A stretch of 64,000 nucleotides of DNA. Origin: Chaetoderma sp. LZ-2023a (taxonomy: Eukaryota; Mollusca; Caudofoveata; Chaetodermatida; Chaetodermatidae). The notes under the pieces are model-generated. The model ran no database searches. It was not told the origin of the DNA and saw only the letters and a program-made list of their open reading frames with translations. Below, in pieces: positions 11,701-22,129 of the stretch. A program made the translations under genes and the position numbers. The stretch covers positions 84,120,147-84,184,146 of the forward strand of contig CM067366.1 in assembly GCA_034401795.1 (NCBI GenBank). The letters are read 5' to 3'. Each line of letters begins with the position of its first letter. Positions within the stretch are counted from its first letter, which is position 1.

Positions 11701-14700
11701 TCAAATACGGGCCAAATAGAATTATTTATGACGTAATGATTATGACGTCATCCTATACGCCACTTTGCTGATTATGACGTCATATGACGTCAGATGATAG
11801 ATGGAAAGGTGAATTATTAGGGTGCCTGATATTCGCATTTAAGCACTAGAACGTTAGAGCAACACGCACTAAAGTCATTTATGATATAAGAAACCAGTAC
11901 AATATATAAAACAATTGGATAATATCACTGAATTTGTTTTGCATCTGATCGGAAGAATAAACCCAAACCGATTCCGCCTTAGCCTTGAACTTGTCAATTC
12001 CCAATTCCCAAACTTATATTCTCCCTACCCACCCATCGCCACCCCATCCAACCACTCCACCATCCACATACCTCAACCCGCATCGTACACCTTTGTACGT
12101 AAGCGAACTCATGTTTTAAATTTGTATGTTAAGATTGATGTTCGCTCAATGTCAGTTTTGGAAGCAACAAAAAGTAGTAGCACTAAAGGCAAATGAGTAA
12201 AGTAATTAAAAACATAAGAAATGGCTTTTGCGGCACAAAATAGTTGTCTTGTTCCCCAAAGGCAGATGGCCGCTATTGACAGGTTTAATATCAGACAGAC
12301 AGACAGACATCTTTACTTCTTAATCTCCCCATGCCTCCCTTAATAAAGCACATGACTGAGCCAGTACTGACCAGGTATTGGCTCAGTACCATGCCAGTAA
12401 TTTAATATAGGTGTAGGAACAGAGAGGCATCATCTCCCCACCACATGATTTCCTCTCTCATAGCGTATCCCAATAGCGTCCCTGGTTGGAAGTTGTTACT
12501 GTCTCAGACAGAAAATATATTCAAGTTTTTATTTCCAAATGTCCAAAACAATTTTAGTTATATGATATTTAATTAGTCCAATAATCTGCATACGCATGGG
12601 TGCGTGCGTGCGTGCGTGCGTGCGCGCGTGTGCGCAACATTTGCACATACGCGTGCGTGCGTGCGCGCTTGTGTGCGCGCGTGCGTGCTAGTTCTATTTT
12701 CTTACCTCTAATGACAGTATGTAACTGGATGGTAGATTGCGCCGGAGATCAGTAGTGGCAGGACCGTACCCCAGCGTTTCTCCAGCGGTAGAGCCAAGCA
12801 TCTGCACACTAAGGTTACACTGAATCAATGATTTCTGATGATACAGTTTATCTCGGCTATTGTTAGCGTCAGGACTCAGTGATCCGTCTGATGTCACAGG
12901 AGATCCTGGCTGGTAGAAACTACTATTCTTATCGTCGAACAGGTCAGCTCCGGATTTTGTCTGATCAGATGACTTTCCACGCTTGCACACGATATAGATA
13001 ACAAGGACGAGAACGAGAGAGATAACGGCACATGAGACGACAACCGCGATTATTATTGTTTTATGAGAGGTAGCACCGGCTTCTGATGTCTGGAGGGCTT
13101 CTGGCTCGGCGAGTTCAACCAAGACTCGCAGGGTGGCGATTGTCTGTCGCTGCGGTCGACCACTGTCTCGTACCGTCAGAGTAAGATAATAAGATGTAAC
13201 CTGGGATAACGATGCGATACTGGACTTTAGTTTTATCTCTCCGGTTCCACTATCAATATTGAAAATATAACTGTCTGGTGACATTTCTATTCCATAAACT
13301 AAACGAGCATTTGCACCAAGGTCAGCGTCCATGGCATCCACAGTATGCACTGTGGCACCAACATGAAGAGTGTTTGTAATATTGACGGTACTATTAGTTG
13401 GCAATATAATGATGGGGTCGTTATCATTAACGTCATTGACAGCTACGCGAATACGAATAGTTGAAGAAAGTGGTGGTTTTCCCCCGTCCTGCGCCAAGAC
13501 TAAGACGTCATGTGTAGACCTAGATTCGCGATCAAGTTTGCTTGATAATTGCATGATGCCATCACGCGCCGATATCGAGAACAGTGGGTGTGCTTTATCT
13601 TGGTGCAATAAGGAGTAATGTATCTTACCATTTTGTCCAATATCGCCGTCTAAGGCGTGTACCTGACCAACAACTGTTCCTATTGGGTCTACCTCGCTGA
13701 CGGAAAACATGTGTGTAATCTGCGTGAATTTCGGCGTCTGGTCGTTCTTGTCTAAGACAATAATTGTTACGGTGGCTGTGCTAGTGTATGACGGGGTACC
13801 CGAATCCCGCGCAAATACCATGAACTTCCACTGGTCAACCTGTTCCCGGTCTAAGGGTGACAGTGCTCGGATGTCGCCAGACTTCTCGTTGATCACAAAG
13901 GTGCCTCTGACTTTAGGTTCTAAGAAGTAGGACAGCTCTGCGTTTCGTCCAGCATCCGCATCGCTCGCTGAAACAGTAATAATAACCGAGTTTAGCTGGT
14001 CGTTCCGTCTGTTCTCCCTCTCTCTACCAATGAATTCCTTCTGGGAAAACACAGGCTTATTGTCATTGACGTCATCGACATTAATGAGAAGCACACTATG
14101 ACCTGTCATGGCGGGAGAACCGCCGTCTCTACAGGTAACATTAACCAAGTATGACGACTGGACCTCTCTGTCCAAAAGAGTATTTAAAATGAGTTTATAA
14201 TCATCACTGAGTACCCTCTGTAAAGAGAATAATTTGTTCTTAACTTCACACGACACCCTACCATCAGACCCCGAGTCACCATCATATGCGGTCATATGGG
14301 CGATGAAATGTCCGACCTTGGCCGTTTCAAGCACACTGACTACATTGTTCCTATTCAGCACATTGAATGTTATGGACGGTGCATTGTCATTTATGTCCGT
14401 CACGTTCACGATGACCACTGTTCTAGAAGTCTGCGATTGACTTCCACCGTCACTAGCCTCTACAATAAACTGAAACAAATCTGCAGTTTCATAATCCAGG
14501 GATCTGGTTAGCTGTATTGCACCGGTTACGTTACTGATCGTCATCATACCGGTGATGCTTTCTGGTGTCTGTGGACTGAAGCTATATGTAACTCGTCCGT
14601 TTTCGCCCTGGTCAATATCACGTGCGGTGACTTGTACAAGGAGTTGGCCAATAGGGTAATTTTCTGGTACAGAAACTGAGTACTTCGGCTTACTGAAAAC

Positions 14701-15447
14701 TGGAGAATTGTCGTTAGCATCGGTAACTTCGATATGTACAACCATGTGGCCTGACTTGACCGGTGAGCCGCCATCTCTGGCAATGATCGTCACTTCGTGA
14801 AAGGTATTTTGTTCTCGATCTAACGATTTAATTACTACGAGCTGCACATCGAATGTTCCATCGCCATGTCTGTTGCTTTCTAATTGAAATATTCCCGCGT
14901 TTCGCCAATCCGCTTGCAAATCATATTTCTGAACACTATTGCTTCCAATATCTTCATCAATGGCAGAGGGTATCGGAAACTTAACACCAGTAGTGAGAGC
15001 TTCTGGAACTCTCAACCAGAAAGCATTTGTAGGGAAAAGCGGACTGTTGTCGTTGCTGTCTACAATATCGATACTAACCGGAATCACTTCGAAGAAGCTT
15101 CCGCTTGATTCAAGGGCAGTTACTCGGAGTTCTACTCTGCATTGGTTATTATTTTGGCATATTGTCTCGCGATCTATCTGTTCGGCTGAACTTAATATCC
15201 CTGAAATAACATCGACGGAGAACAGATCTTGTTTACTATTTCGCTGTGCTATAAGTGAGAATTGGAGATTCTGTGCAGCTGACTGACTCCAACGTTCCAG
15301 TATGCCACTGTCTGACGCGACATTGCCAACATATGACCTGGCAGGCTGTTCCTCCGTGAACTTATAGTGGACGGTAGCGAGCTGACAGAGAACGGAAGTG
15401 GCCAAGAAAGACAGAATGTACAATACTCCTATCCACCGTGTCGCCAT
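8577..15447 (-). CDS. Protocadherin, seven cadherin repeats, three coding exons (full gene model)
   Basis: Calcium-dependent homophilic adhesion protein of the plasma membrane. My model joins exons 15447-12706, 11382-11196 and 8788-8577 (minus strand). Both introns are GT-AG with strong sites and matching phases: phase 0 after residue 914, then phase 1 where G joins AT to make an Asp codon. The product is about 1046 residues: signal peptide, seven extracellular cadherin (EC) repeats, one membrane helix and a cytoplasmic tail of about 226. Seven repeats plus a large ectodomain exon fits delta-type protocadherins. I cannot assign an orthologue. Introns of 1323 and 2407 bases are full of foldback elements. 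A splice acceptor 63 bases before the ATG implies an upstream untranslated exon not located here. No frame defects are seen. The exon structure is predicted, not transcript-supported. Confidence 0.85.
9198..9540. repeat. Foldback family A, copy 2 (longer variant)
   Basis: Starts TTAACCCTTTAATGGTC and ends at TTAA 9537-9540. The core TTACCACTGGAGTAACTGGC, CTCGGTTACCGAG, then GCCAGTCATTCCAGTGGTA-like arm is well kept. The left side is about 90 bases longer than other copies and looks composite. Confidence 0.7.
9720..9766. repeat. G-rich low-complexity run
   Basis: GGGGGTGGGGTGGGGGTGGG followed by a run of nine or more G. Could form G-quadruplex structures on the plus strand. Confidence 0.7.
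10082..10166. repeat. Foldback family E copy
   Basis: GCAGGTTACTGGGCCGGTAC at left against CCCAGTAACATGCACTATTA at right. Diverged ends. Lies in protocadherin intron 2. Confidence 0.65.
10290..10366. repeat. Foldback family E copy
   Basis: ACAACGCAGGCTACCCGGCC pairs with GGGCCCAGTTACCAGCGTTA. The interior contains CCGGTACCGG. Separated from the previous copy by only ~125 bases. Confidence 0.65.
10795..10985. repeat. Foldback family D copy
   Basis: CAGAAATAACTTATTTGC leads into a hairpin. The left arm GTTGAATATTTCAACATAAT and TAGATTGCAATG pair with CTTTCAATCCCAGTTATGTT and CAAAATAGTC. The outer part ends GTTTTGAAAACATTATTTCTG. Within protocadherin intron 2. Confidence 0.6.
11196..11382 (-). 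CDS. Protocadherin cytoplasmic exon 2
   Basis: 187 bases bounded by acceptor TTTTGTCTCGCAG|AAG and donor CCAG|GTAAGAC. It begins in phase 0, matching the preceding exon. The 62 residues start KPSPFPMLDAVAIHDAGSS and contain GSCESVYVTDIRP and RRDSGSTESSCG, a Ser-rich acidic composition typical of protocadherin tails. It ends one base into a codon. Confidence 0.8.
11488..11815. repeat. Foldback family B copy, inside protocadherin intron 1 side
   Basis: The left end GACCTTTCCATTTCAGC and right end GATAGATGGAAAGGTGAA form terminal inverted repeats. The left arm has GCCCCGCCCATCTCTAGC and the right arm three TGACGT-containing motifs (ATGATTATGACGTCATCC and others). The core hairpin is half deleted: CGCTGTTGCTGCCTATGGCAG is followed directly by the right flank. 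Confidence 0.75.
12343..12402. repeat. Foldback family E copy, decayed
   Basis: CACATGACTGAGCCAGTACTG pairs partly with GGTATTGGCTCAGTACCATG. It lacks the ATAACGC ends, so assignment is tentative. Confidence 0.45.
12598..12690. repeat. GTGC/GCGC microsatellite just past the protocadherin exon donor
   Basis: (GCGT)n with GCGC interruptions, beginning only ~15 bases into the intron after the donor at 12705-12704. Possible source of splice-site length variation. Confidence 0.9.
12706..15447 (-). CDS. Protocadherin exon with start codon: signal peptide, EC1-EC7, transmembrane helix
   Basis: 914 codons. The ATG at 15447-15445 has a good context (AAGATGG) and begins a signal peptide (residues 1-21, ending SVLC). 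Cadherin repeats end at calcium motifs: DSNDNSP (~130), DANDNSP (~243), DINDNAP (~351), DDVNDNKP (~458), DKNDQTP (~566, the last Asn-Pro context altered to Gln) and NDVNDNDP (~671). A seventh repeat runs to ~780 and lacks a terminal DxND. LDRE and DxD/DADxG motifs recur between them. The transmembrane helix is ~797-820 (IIIAVVVSCAVISLVLVLVI), followed by CKRGK. The open frame runs three codons past the donor (GAG|GTAAGA, GT at 12705-12704) to a TAG in the intron, so the real exon stops at 12706. Confidence 0.95.
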
Positions 15448-15510
15448 CTTGATGAATACGTTCTACAATAGTAATGCTGTTTTCTAAAGTTACACCATCA
15501 ATCTTGAAAT
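15448..15510 (-). other. Protocadherin 5' untranslated segment with splice acceptor
   Basis: On the minus strand ATCTGTTTGTTTTCAG ends at 15511, a strong acceptor, followed by 63 untranslated bases and the ATG. This implies at least one upstream untranslated exon to the right, which I could not place. Confidence 0.6.
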
Positions 15511-15585
15511 CTGAAAACAAACAGATAATGGTAGTATTAGTGTTTGGTTGGGGCTTTGGTTGGGTTTGGGTTTTGATTTAGATTT

Positions 15586-15680
15586 GGATTGGATTGGATT
15601 GGATTGGATTGGATTGGATTGGATTGGATTGGATTGGATTGGATTGGATTGGATTGGATTGGATTGGATTGGATTGGATT
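15586..15680. repeat. GGATT pentanucleotide microsatellite, 19 copies
   Basis: Perfect GGATT repeated 19 times in the apparent 5' intron of the protocadherin gene. Confidence 0.97.
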
Positions 15681-15751
15681 CGCAATGAAAAGAGTAAACA
15701 TTAATCGTTGAATCTGCAATACATTAATCACAGATATTAAGACAATTCATC

Positions 15752-16127
15752 TTTCCAGAGTATCCATCTGTCATCTGACGGCATATGACGTCATAATCAG
15801 CTAAGCGGGGTGTAGTATGACGTCATAATCAGTACGTCATGAATGATTCTATTTGGCCCGTCTTTAACGCTTAATAGTCCGACACGTTGTACGAATTGTA
15901 CGTCTCTACTATTTAATAACCATATATTTTGAAAATAATTTGACGCCCGCTGTTGATGCCATAGGCAGCAACAGCGTCCATCAAATTAGTTCAAAAATAG
16001 CTTGCCTGTATAGTTTTCTAGAAATTGATAGTCAGGGAGTTCAGAGATCGATCTATCCCAACACGAGCGCGGTGTGGGTAGAGCTTAGCTAGAGATGGGC
16101 GGGGCATAGTTAAAACTGGAACGGTGA
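15752..16127. repeat. Foldback family B copy, inverted orientation
   Basis: CATCTTTCCAGAGTATCCATC, then TGACGGCATATGACGTCATA, forms the TGACGTCA arm. TGTTGATGCCATAGGCAGCA is the core. GGCGGGGCATAGTTAAAACTGG is the GC-box arm ending ACTGGAACGGTGAA. Confidence 0.75.
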
Positions 16128-17090
16128 ATTACATTAGGTTAAAGTATTTCTTCCAGCTCGGCCTGATGCTTAGCATGACCGACCTTACTTACCATTAAAA
16201 CATCCCGACTTTGAATCTCAGTAAGTAAAGGTCAACACTAGTGTCGATGTTACTGTCACCATCAAATACAGGCATGCACTCCACTGATTCAAGAGCCAAT
16301 GTGAATGTGAACCAAGTTTCTAGTCACAACTTCGTTTAAGGAAAAAGTAAATTGCAATTTGGCAGCTAAATTGAAAATGGTGAATGAGAATATGCATCCT
16401 TGCGCGCGTGAATAAGTACGAATACGCACGTGCGTGACGCGCAATTTTCCTGTCAGTGTCACAATATGATTGGTCAATGCATGGTTCAATGATTACATGA
16501 ATGGTGGACACAATATCGAGAAGATGCCCGCAAGATGTTTATCCACTGTCCGCCATAAAGTCTGGACAGTCCTCGAATCCCTGACATCTGATCCTATACA
16601 ATAATACATCTGCAAAAAAAAACGGGACTTTCTAGTGGATATGCCCTCAGGATATAGGATTATCACATGTTACGTCACGTGGTTATTGTTATGTCACGTG
16701 GTTATTGTTGGGACTTACCTAAAAAGGCATTACAATCATCCTGGTCATTGTCACTGGTGGCATCTGATAGTATCTAACTTAGAAGTGAAAACCAACGATA
16801 ATTGGATTTCACGTAATCAATTATATGTAGCACAAGTATATCACAACATATGAGTAGGCCTATATAGATCAGATGTTTGTGTCATCGTAATTATCGTTAT
16901 TACCGTCATCGGTATTGATTAAATAAGTTATGGTAATGTTTACCTGTCTGAGTAACATTGTTCATGGTAGGGTTTTGGCAACCCCCAATATCGCATTCCA
17001 GGTATAAAGTTGCTATAGTAACATCATAACTTTCAACAGTGAAATCATAGTAGGCCTATGTCAATTGCAAAGCAACGTTGATACATATAA
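16128..17090. other. Non-coding, upstream of the protocadherin ATG
   Basis: No gene seen. TTACGTCACGTGGTTATTGT-type motif is duplicated at 16670-16710 (CACGTGGTTATTGTT twice), with E-box CACGTG. It could be regulatory. Confidence 0.4.
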
Positions 17091-17094
17091 GCGG

Positions 17095-17190
17095 TTTCAT
17101 TTTGTGAAACTATTTTGACTGGAAAATATTGCTGCCACAGTCAACGATAGCCTTCAGTCCAATTTGTTTCAAAATATTCAATATAATAAT
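17095..17190. repeat. Stand-alone B-type hairpin, degenerate
   Basis: TGAAACTATTTTGACTGGAA pairs with TTCAGTCCAATTTGTTTCAAA around a loop with TTGCTGCCACAG. Confidence 0.6.
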
Positions 17191-17384
17191 TTTGACATAT
17201 GACACAAATTGGTGTAACTAATTTTCTCTATTCAAATTGTTATTTTGGTTTTAATAATTTCTTCTTCTTAGTGATGTCAAATCCCATTTATATATATATA
17301 TATATATGTAGATGGTTGGTGCTATTTTTTTTAACTGTCTCGCTGCTGTAAGCCACCAGTCAATAATTTAAATGAACAACCACT

Positions 17385-17478
17385 TTTGACTTGTTGAATA
17401 CTTTTGAAACAATTTGACTGAAAGTTGTTGGTGGCTTAGCCACCAATAATTTTCAGTCAAATTGTTTTAAAAATATTT
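17385..17478. repeat. Stand-alone B-type hairpin
   Basis: TTGAATACTTTTGAAACAAT plus TTGACTGAAAGTTGTTGGTG, a GGCTTAGCC turn, then CACCAATAATTTTCAGTCAA and ATTGTTTTAAAAATATTTAG. Near-perfect stem of over 40 bases. No B end modules flank it. Confidence 0.8.
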
Positions 17479-17989
17479 AGCAGGTCCATAGATATAACCC
17501 CTGAAATATGTGGTCTACAAAAACACAGTCGTCAGATGGTTAATAGAAAATTATAGATTTTTTGTACAACGTGACTCACCTAGTAGGCATTCACTCCTGG
17601 TGCGACTTACAATGATTTGAGACATCAGGCCCAGGAAATATTACGCTTTATACAGCTAGAACGTCCAAGCGGAAATACCTCTTTGGTCAACTTAAAACGG
17701 TGTATCAATTAATGCAAAGCTATGAATTTCTCGCTCAATTGAATTATCCTTGATTTAAGCTAAATTGATCCTATTTAAAAACAGTGATTTTTACCCTAAA
17801 AGATATCCGTTTCTGAGTAGAGAGAATATTTCTTCAATGGATCAATGGTTTTTTCCGCAAGCTGATTAAAACATGAGTTGGAAAGACCACTTTAGGGGGT
17901 ATATATTGCGTTATTTATGTCAACACGTGATTAAGCCATTCCATTCTAAATTCCAACTAACATGAATTAATTGCACAGCTAAATATACA

Positions 17990-18080
17990 ACATGTTGTAT
18001 ATTTTGAAAGCAATTTGACTGAAAATCATTGGGGTTTTATATATCTACAACCTTCAGTCAAATTTCTGTCAAAGTATAGA
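17990..18080. repeat. Stand-alone B-type hairpin
   Basis: TTGTATATTTTGAAAGCAAT and TTGACTGAAAATCATTG pair with ACAACCTTCAGTCAAATTTC and TGTCAAAGTATAGAACA. Confidence 0.7.
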
Positions 18081-18881
18081 ACATAATTTTATTTATCGCC
18101 TCGTTTAAGCTGATCTTGATTAAGCGCGATGTTCAGCACGAAGTGAGTTAATGGGCTACCGTTTCTACAATTACCGAAAATCTTTTTTTTGAATTTTTCA
18201 AATTTAATGGAAGGCTTACTTTGCTATTAGGATGTTAATCCCCTGTAATCACGTGTTAATTTTGTTGTTAATAATAGTTTGTGTGTCCGGAGTACTTCCC
18301 ATGCAATGTATGATACGAGGAATTGTGAAAGTTAATTGAAAAATGGTAGAGTCGATGAAGTCAATCAAGAGGTATTATATCGAGAATAAAGACACGTTAT
18401 TTCACGCCAGATTCCTTGACCGGTCTTACCGCGTGGGTGGGTAGCGTGGTCACCCACATTTGACCTAGGGCAAATTTTCCTTTTAGAGTAACTTTTTCAT
18501 TACGATACGAAATATAACAATATATTTACATCCCAGTTTAGAATATTATAATGTTGTATGTAATTTGACTAGACGTGAACTAATGGTTGAAAGAGCTGAC
18601 CGGTAACTGCATAAATCAGCAACAAACTTCAGTAAGCTGCTTTTCAAAATATTAAGCTAATTTTAACTACGGATATTTTGCTTGTTAACTTGCGCCGTCC
18701 AGTAGTGAAAGCGTTATATTTTAACAATTGGTGGATGTTGTTGGGAGATTTCCGGACAGCATCTTTTCACAATACGGATTATTTAAAGTAGAGATTTAAA
18801 TAATGCCATTAACACTTTAACACTTTAACCTTCATGAACCAGAAACAACAAATTCTTTCTGATGCAACGAATATCATGATG

Positions 18882-18962
18882 AATGTTTGGAAACAAATTT
18901 GACTGGTACCTGCCTATGGCAGTAACGGGTTCCAGTTAAATTAGTTTCAAAATATTCAGCAG
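18882..18962. repeat. Stand-alone B-type hairpin
   Basis: GGAAACAAATTTGACTGGTA, CCTGCCTATGGCAGTAACGG, then GTTCCAGTTAAATTAGTTTC and AAAATATTCAGCAGC. Confidence 0.75.
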
Positions 18963-19267
18963 CTTTCCCCGTGATCGCTGTCCTGAAATTGCCACACTGG
19001 GATTACAATGTTAAAGTGTTAATACAAACACAGAGTTCATACGAAGGGTTTGTCCAGGTGCAACCCGATCGCGGTGTATTACGTCATTTGTGTTGATTTG
19101 GTCTTTATTATCTAATACGTAGTAGACCCACGTTCACAGATAAAGTCCGAATGGTTATTTTGAAAGAAATTTAACTGAAAGTCGTTGCATCCATCCTTAA
19201 GCATCAGATATTAACCCTTAACCCTGAAGTCCAATAATCGGTATTAATTTCAACACGATCGAACAGT

Positions 19268-19348
19268 TAAGCTGTTAAATAGTTGAAACATATATGACTG
19301 GAAGCTGTTGATGGCATAGGCAGTAACAGTTCTCAGTCAAATTAGTCT
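19268..19348. repeat. Stand-alone B-type hairpin
   Basis: AGTTGAAACATATATGACTGG, then AAGCTGTTGATGGCATAGGC, then AGTAACAGTTCTCAGTCAAA and TTAGTCTATG. Confidence 0.7.
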
Positions 19349-19464
19349 ATGTTTAGAATTTAAAAAAAATACTAATTTCAAAAAAATTTCAACCACGTTT
19401 GATTTTTGGTCGTTGGTTTTCAAATGATTAAGAGATCACATGATTTAGTGATACAAGAAGTCGT

Positions 19465-19729
19465 GGCATTACGGTATATTGGTATCGGCCGGGAATCGAA
19501 CCCACAACTGGCGAAGTCGCCAAACGTCATAGCCCACAACAACGACGCAAGACTTATGATGTTTGGCGCATTCGCCAGTTGTGGGTGCGATTTCCTGTCA
19601 ATGCGTCATTTAGTGGTCAGTACATGCCCGATAGGCGGCACATAAGGAATGCCTGGTGACTAACTGACCACCATGGCTGACTGACCACCGCGTGCACAAT
19701 CACAGCTGGACTCAATATACCGTAGTGCG
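19465..19729. repeat. Foldback with tRNA-like inverted arms
   Basis: Outer arms TTACGGTATATTG (19470-19482) and CAATATACCGTA (19713-19724) enclose inner arms of ~40 bases at 19491-19530 and 19556-19595. Read on the minus strand, 19491-19520 gives CCAGTTGTGGGTTCGATTCC, a perfect tRNA B-box/T-arm signature. The second arm repeats it inverted with changes (GTGGGTGCGATTTCC). It looks like a foldback built from a tRNA-derived SINE piece. Confidence 0.6.
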
Positions 19730-19798
19730 AATCAAAGACAATAGAGGGAACCATCTCTAGCTAGAATCAAAGACAAGAGAGGGAACCATCTCTAGCTA
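19729..19798. repeat. 35-bp tandem duplication
   Basis: GAATCAAAGACAATAGAGGG followed by AACCATCTCTAGCTA, present twice with one base difference, abutting the left end of the family B element. Confidence 0.85.
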
Positions 19799-19850
19799 TG
19801 TCCCTCCCATTTCTAGCTAAGCTCCGCCAACATTTTCGCGCGTATGTAGG

Positions 19851-19911
<61 letters not shown>

Positions 19912-20285
19912 AAATAGGCGTTTTGCACGTGGTGGGATATATACATATATCCCAACACGCGCAAAACGCCTATTTTAGGTCTATTTTGAGCCTTGAATTC
20001 TCAGAACACATTTTCGAGGTAATTATACAGGTCTAGGAGGATGTTGAATATTTGGAAACTAATTAACTGGGTGTTGTGCCTATGGCAGCAACAGTACTCA
20101 GTCAAATAATTTCAAAATAAGCAAACGAATGTTCGTTATGCAGTAAATCCATCAAAAGCATACAATTCGTACACTTGACGCACTTTTTAGATTGGCCCAA
20201 CGACATTCATTAAGCATTTTGAATGTGACATAAACCTACGTGTGACGTCATATACTTGAGTGACATATCGGATCCATTTGTTGTA
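19780..20285. repeat. Foldback family B copy expanded by TA repeat and extra hairpin
   Basis: CCATCTCTAGCTATGTCCC, then TTTCTAGCTAAGCTCCGCC, opens the GC-box arm. A TA repeat and palindrome interrupt it. The core TTAACTGGGTGTTGTGCC, then TATGGCAGCAACAGTACTCA, follows. The right arm has CATACAATTCGTACA and a TGACGTCATA motif at ~20240. Confidence 0.6.
19852..19977. repeat. TA dinucleotide repeat followed by a long perfect-armed hairpin
   Basis: (TA)n of about 28 units, then AAAATAGGCGTTTTGC paired with GCAAAACGCCTATTTT and inner arms TGGGATATAT and ATATATCCCA. The whole could extrude as a cruciform. Confidence 0.85.
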
Positions 20286-20666
20286 AATAGTTTCATTATG
20301 AGCGCATCAACACTCTGAAAATCTTAATCTGATCGATGCAGATTTGCTACCACGCCGCATTAGGCCTACGTATCTGGCTTTGGGATTTTGGTATCCGAGA
20401 TTGCAACAGCCTGTAGGACTGCAACATATTTCTACGACAATATTCGCACAATGGGTGGGGAATTCACGCACGCACACAAAATGACAACAGCTTTACAACT
20501 GGTAACAGGTGCGGGTTAAAATGTAGATAATGAGGCGGCTTCATCTTTCATTATTTTTAGAATACGGATATATTCCAACAAGGTTTAGCCTATATTAACC
20601 CCTTCAAGGCATTATCACGAATACAGATTTTTCATAATATTGAAGTGCGTGTGTGTATTGAACTGC

Positions 20667-20907
20667 TTAACCCTTTCATCGCTAATCTGCCCGAAACGAG
20701 CTTCTTTGGCGGTCTTGAGGAATGCCCATTTTCAGACCAAGAGAATACTATTTTTGAAAATTTACAACTGAAATGACTCGCGCGGTAACCGAACCAGTGA
20801 TTCCAGTGGTAAATTTTCAAAAAAAATTCTTTTCTTTGCCTGTAAATGACCATTCATAAGCAAACATTTTGATTTTCTTGAGCTAAATTTAGCCATTAAA
20901 GGGTTAA
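20667..20907. repeat. Foldback family A copy 3
   Basis: TTAA at both ends (20667-20670, 20904-20907). Ends read TTAACCCTTTCATCG and ATTAAAGGGTTAA. Central GCGCGGTAACCGAACC is a degenerate palindrome. Confidence 0.8.
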
Positions 20908-22129
20908 CGGGATTGTTTACTAATTGAAAACCGCACGCACACTCACTCACGCACGCACATAGACCGTACTGAGATACAGGTAGCCTACCGATACCTCTCA
21001 GACATACTAGAGGCTTTTGGAGCCATGTGCTTGTGGATCTCTAAGAATAGCCAACTGACTTCAATAACGTACCAGCAACTTGTGATCACAAAATGATGTT
21101 CCCTTTAGCTGATATGCACTAACAGGATCACTTCTCTTACTGAGCGACTTGTGATGTCCAGCCATCCAGCCACAAAAGCATTTTCCATGCTACGTCTAAA
21201 AAACTGATGATCTATTTGGTCTAGATTTAGACACACCGAAAAAACTTGCCGTGGAAGACAATATTCAGGATTCCACCGTGATCCGGATAAAATAACTTGG
21301 ATCCGGATAAGATCGGATTCTGGATCTGTACATGTCCTGGAATCTACTGCTCCGGTTTGGAAAAAATTTTAACACAAGAAATGGCGTGGCTATGCACTAG
21401 ACTTTGTACCACAACTGGGGCCGTGATCGACCAAAAATCTGGTTGCCCGCAGCTACCGAGATTATATCGACCTTGTTATTTTGGAAACGTGATTCATAAG
21501 TTATTTCGGAGCGGTACTGTATATATAGGGGATACATGCTAACGATTGTTGTTAGCGGAACAGGCTAACTGTCAGCTCGCTATAATGACAGGTAATGATG
21601 ACATGCATAATTGTGTTTGTGAGAGAGGGATATTTACCTGTCAGGTACAGGTTTACGTAATTGCTGTTAATCGTTACCTGGATTACCTCGATACACCTGA
21701 ACAGTGAATACAGAGAGTGATGTTATTCACGCGACGAAGCGCACGCAGTAACACAATACCTGAATGTGAAGTTACGCAAAGTGCAGCAGGTATTTGACAG
21801 CAACTGCGCTGGCGTGGCACTAAGTTTGAAGGGTCCACTTAAGGACTAAAATTTAACAATTTAAATATTGTGTCTCGAACATGATACATTTTAAGTTGGA
21901 TGATTTTCGACAAAAGTTCGCTCTAAAAAGTACATCCGATGTTTGACATGAAAATTTGACATAACCACACGAACACGCGGCTAACATAAATTTCAATCAA
22001 TGTCGATGTTGTTTCTGAAATTCTGATTTGTATCTTTGATTCAGGAAAATAAGAAACCCTTGATATCGACGACACGCGTGTAGACATTTTATTTAAAACG
22101 TTAGAACAATACTATGATAAATTGTATAA
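20908..22129. other. Non-coding, no gene seen
   Basis: Unique-looking DNA. GATCCGGATAA is repeated at 21278-21313. No structure I can name. Confidence 0.4.

Noticed and set aside
12694-12705. In-frame end of the protocadherin open frame at TAG 12696-12694
   Set aside because: A consensus donor precedes it by 9 bases, and phase-compatible tail exons exist downstream, so the last three codons are intronic in my main model.
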